Below are positions 63,428 through 64,000 of a DNA stretch of 64,000 nt, one piece after another. A model generated the notes under the pieces. That model was not told the origin of the DNA. It searched no databases and saw only the letters and a program-made list of their open reading frames with translations. Each line of letters opens with the position of its first letter. Position 1 is the stretch's first letter. The stretch spans positions 124,001 to 188,000 of the forward strand of contig NZ_PGUW01000002.1 of assembly GCF_002863565.1 (NCBI RefSeq), given 5' to 3'. This DNA comes from Bacillus sp. V5-8f (GTDB lineage Bacteria; Bacillota; Bacilli; Bacillales; DSM-1321). Both the position numbers and the translations under genes were made by a program.

Positions 63428-64000
63428 GTGGAAGTTCATAAACAAAAATCAAATGGCGGACCTACTGCCAAGCCGGCTTTGAAGAGGTCTCTGACCTTTT
63501 GGGATTTGCTTATATACGGAATGGTCTTTATGGTACCGATTGCTCCATTTGGCATCTATGGAGTAGTTGCCCAAGGCTCGAATGGGATGGTTTCGCTTGC
63601 CTATCTCATTGGAATGGTTGGTATGATTTTTACCGCATTCAGCTATGCTAGAATGTCTGAGGCATTTCCTATTGCAGGCTCGGTATATTCATATGCTCAG
63701 CGGGGAATCAATGATTCTGTCGGTTTCATTGCCGGCTGGCTTATTTTATTAGATTATGTCTTCATCCCGGCATTGTTATACTTAGTGAGTGCTGCTGCAC
63801 TTGGCGATATGCTACCAGGTGTGCCGAGTTATTTGTGGATTGTTATATTCATAGCCATTAATACTGTCATTAATATTCTAGGAATCGAGTTTACAGCCCG
63901 TGCGAATAAGATTATTGTCATTGCTGAATTGATTATACTTGGTATTTTCCTTGCGGTGGGCATAACTGCTATCATACATGGGGTTAATGGTGCGGAATTT
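63428..64000 (+). CDS. APC-family amino acid permease, N-terminal part
   Basis: The frame starts at GTG 63428 with AAGGAGAG about 10 bases upstream and runs off the right edge (191 codons seen). It shows the APC start: KRSLTFWDLLIYGMVFMVPIA, then IYGVVAQGSNGMVSLAYLIGM, YARMSEAFPIAGSVYSYAQRG and further membrane segments. It directly follows the amidase gene and is probably in its operon. Confidence 0.88.
   Translation, partial: MEVHKQKSNGGPTAKPALKRSLTFWDLLIYGMVFMVPIAPFGIYGVVAQGSNGMVSLAYLIGMVGMIFTAFSYARMSEAFPIAGSVYSYAQRGINDSVGFIAGWLILLDYVFIPALLYLVSAAALGDMLPGVPSYLWIVIFIAINTVINILGIEFTARANKIIVIAELIILGIFLAVGITAIIHGVNGAEF

Overview
The window looks like a chromosome segment of a low-GC, spore-forming Firmicute of the family Bacillaceae. 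Evidence: strong AGGAGG-type ribosome binding sites, many TTG/GTG starts, a preQ1-I riboswitch before queC, Pst/PhoU, CidA/LrgA-LrgB-LysR and YkwD/LysM proteins, CotS-like kinases typical of spore coats, and two promoters resembling the late mother-cell sigma-K consensus. No rRNA, tRNA or CRISPR array was recognised.

Layout. (1) 1-9.2 kb is ordinary core: the end of a D-serine ammonia-lyase, the phosphate operon pstS-pstC-pstA-pstB-phoU, an envelope cassette (polysaccharide deacetylase, DedA, UgtP-like glycosyltransferase), a molybdopterin oxidoreductase and a Nudix hydrolase. (2) 9.2-36.1 kb is a more AT-rich accessory island for surface glycans, scarred by gene decay. It holds nonulosonic (sialic-type) acid genes (neuC, neuB, SDR, Gfo/Idh, neuA), three paralogous 'surface carbohydrate biosynthesis' proteins, a sulfotransferase, two GT4 glycosyltransferases, a manC-type mannose-1-P guanylyltransferase, two CotS-like kinases, a GNAT protein, a second deacetylase, an FkbH-type protein with its own acyl carrier protein, and a 496-aa protein with eighteen exact 21-residue coiled-coil repeats. 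Between them lie relics of sat, neuB, neuC, neuA, an MMPL transporter and IS21-family transposases. (3) 36.2-46.5 kb holds a LysM/CAP protein, two tandem small ORFs and a sigma-54 controlled hydantoin-type module: a PAS/AAA+ activator, three matching upstream sites, a consensus -24/-12 promoter, hyuA, hyuB, an M20 amidohydrolase and an NCS1 permease. (4) 46.6-57.6 kb is mixed metabolism: LLM oxidoreductase, lactonase, CBS protein, an LrgAB pair with a frameshifted LysR regulator, HAD phosphatase, a DUF4931-type protein, riboswitch-controlled queCDE and a solitary phage-type holin. (5) 57.9-64 kb has a class III CoA-transferase, a LytS-type kinase with an AraC-type response regulator and transporter, an acetamidase/formamidase and the start of an amino-acid permease.

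How the parts may fit: the island probably builds and decorates a spore-surface or cell-surface polysaccharide. NeuC/NeuB/NeuA would make an activated nonulosonate, ManC a GDP-hexose, the surface-carbohydrate proteins and GT4 enzymes would polymerise or attach sugars, and the sulfotransferase, FkbH/ACP pair and GNAT protein would decorate them. Sigma-K-like promoters before manC and before the coiled-coil gene tie at least two transcription units to late sporulation. This integrated reading is inference; the individual family assignments are much firmer.
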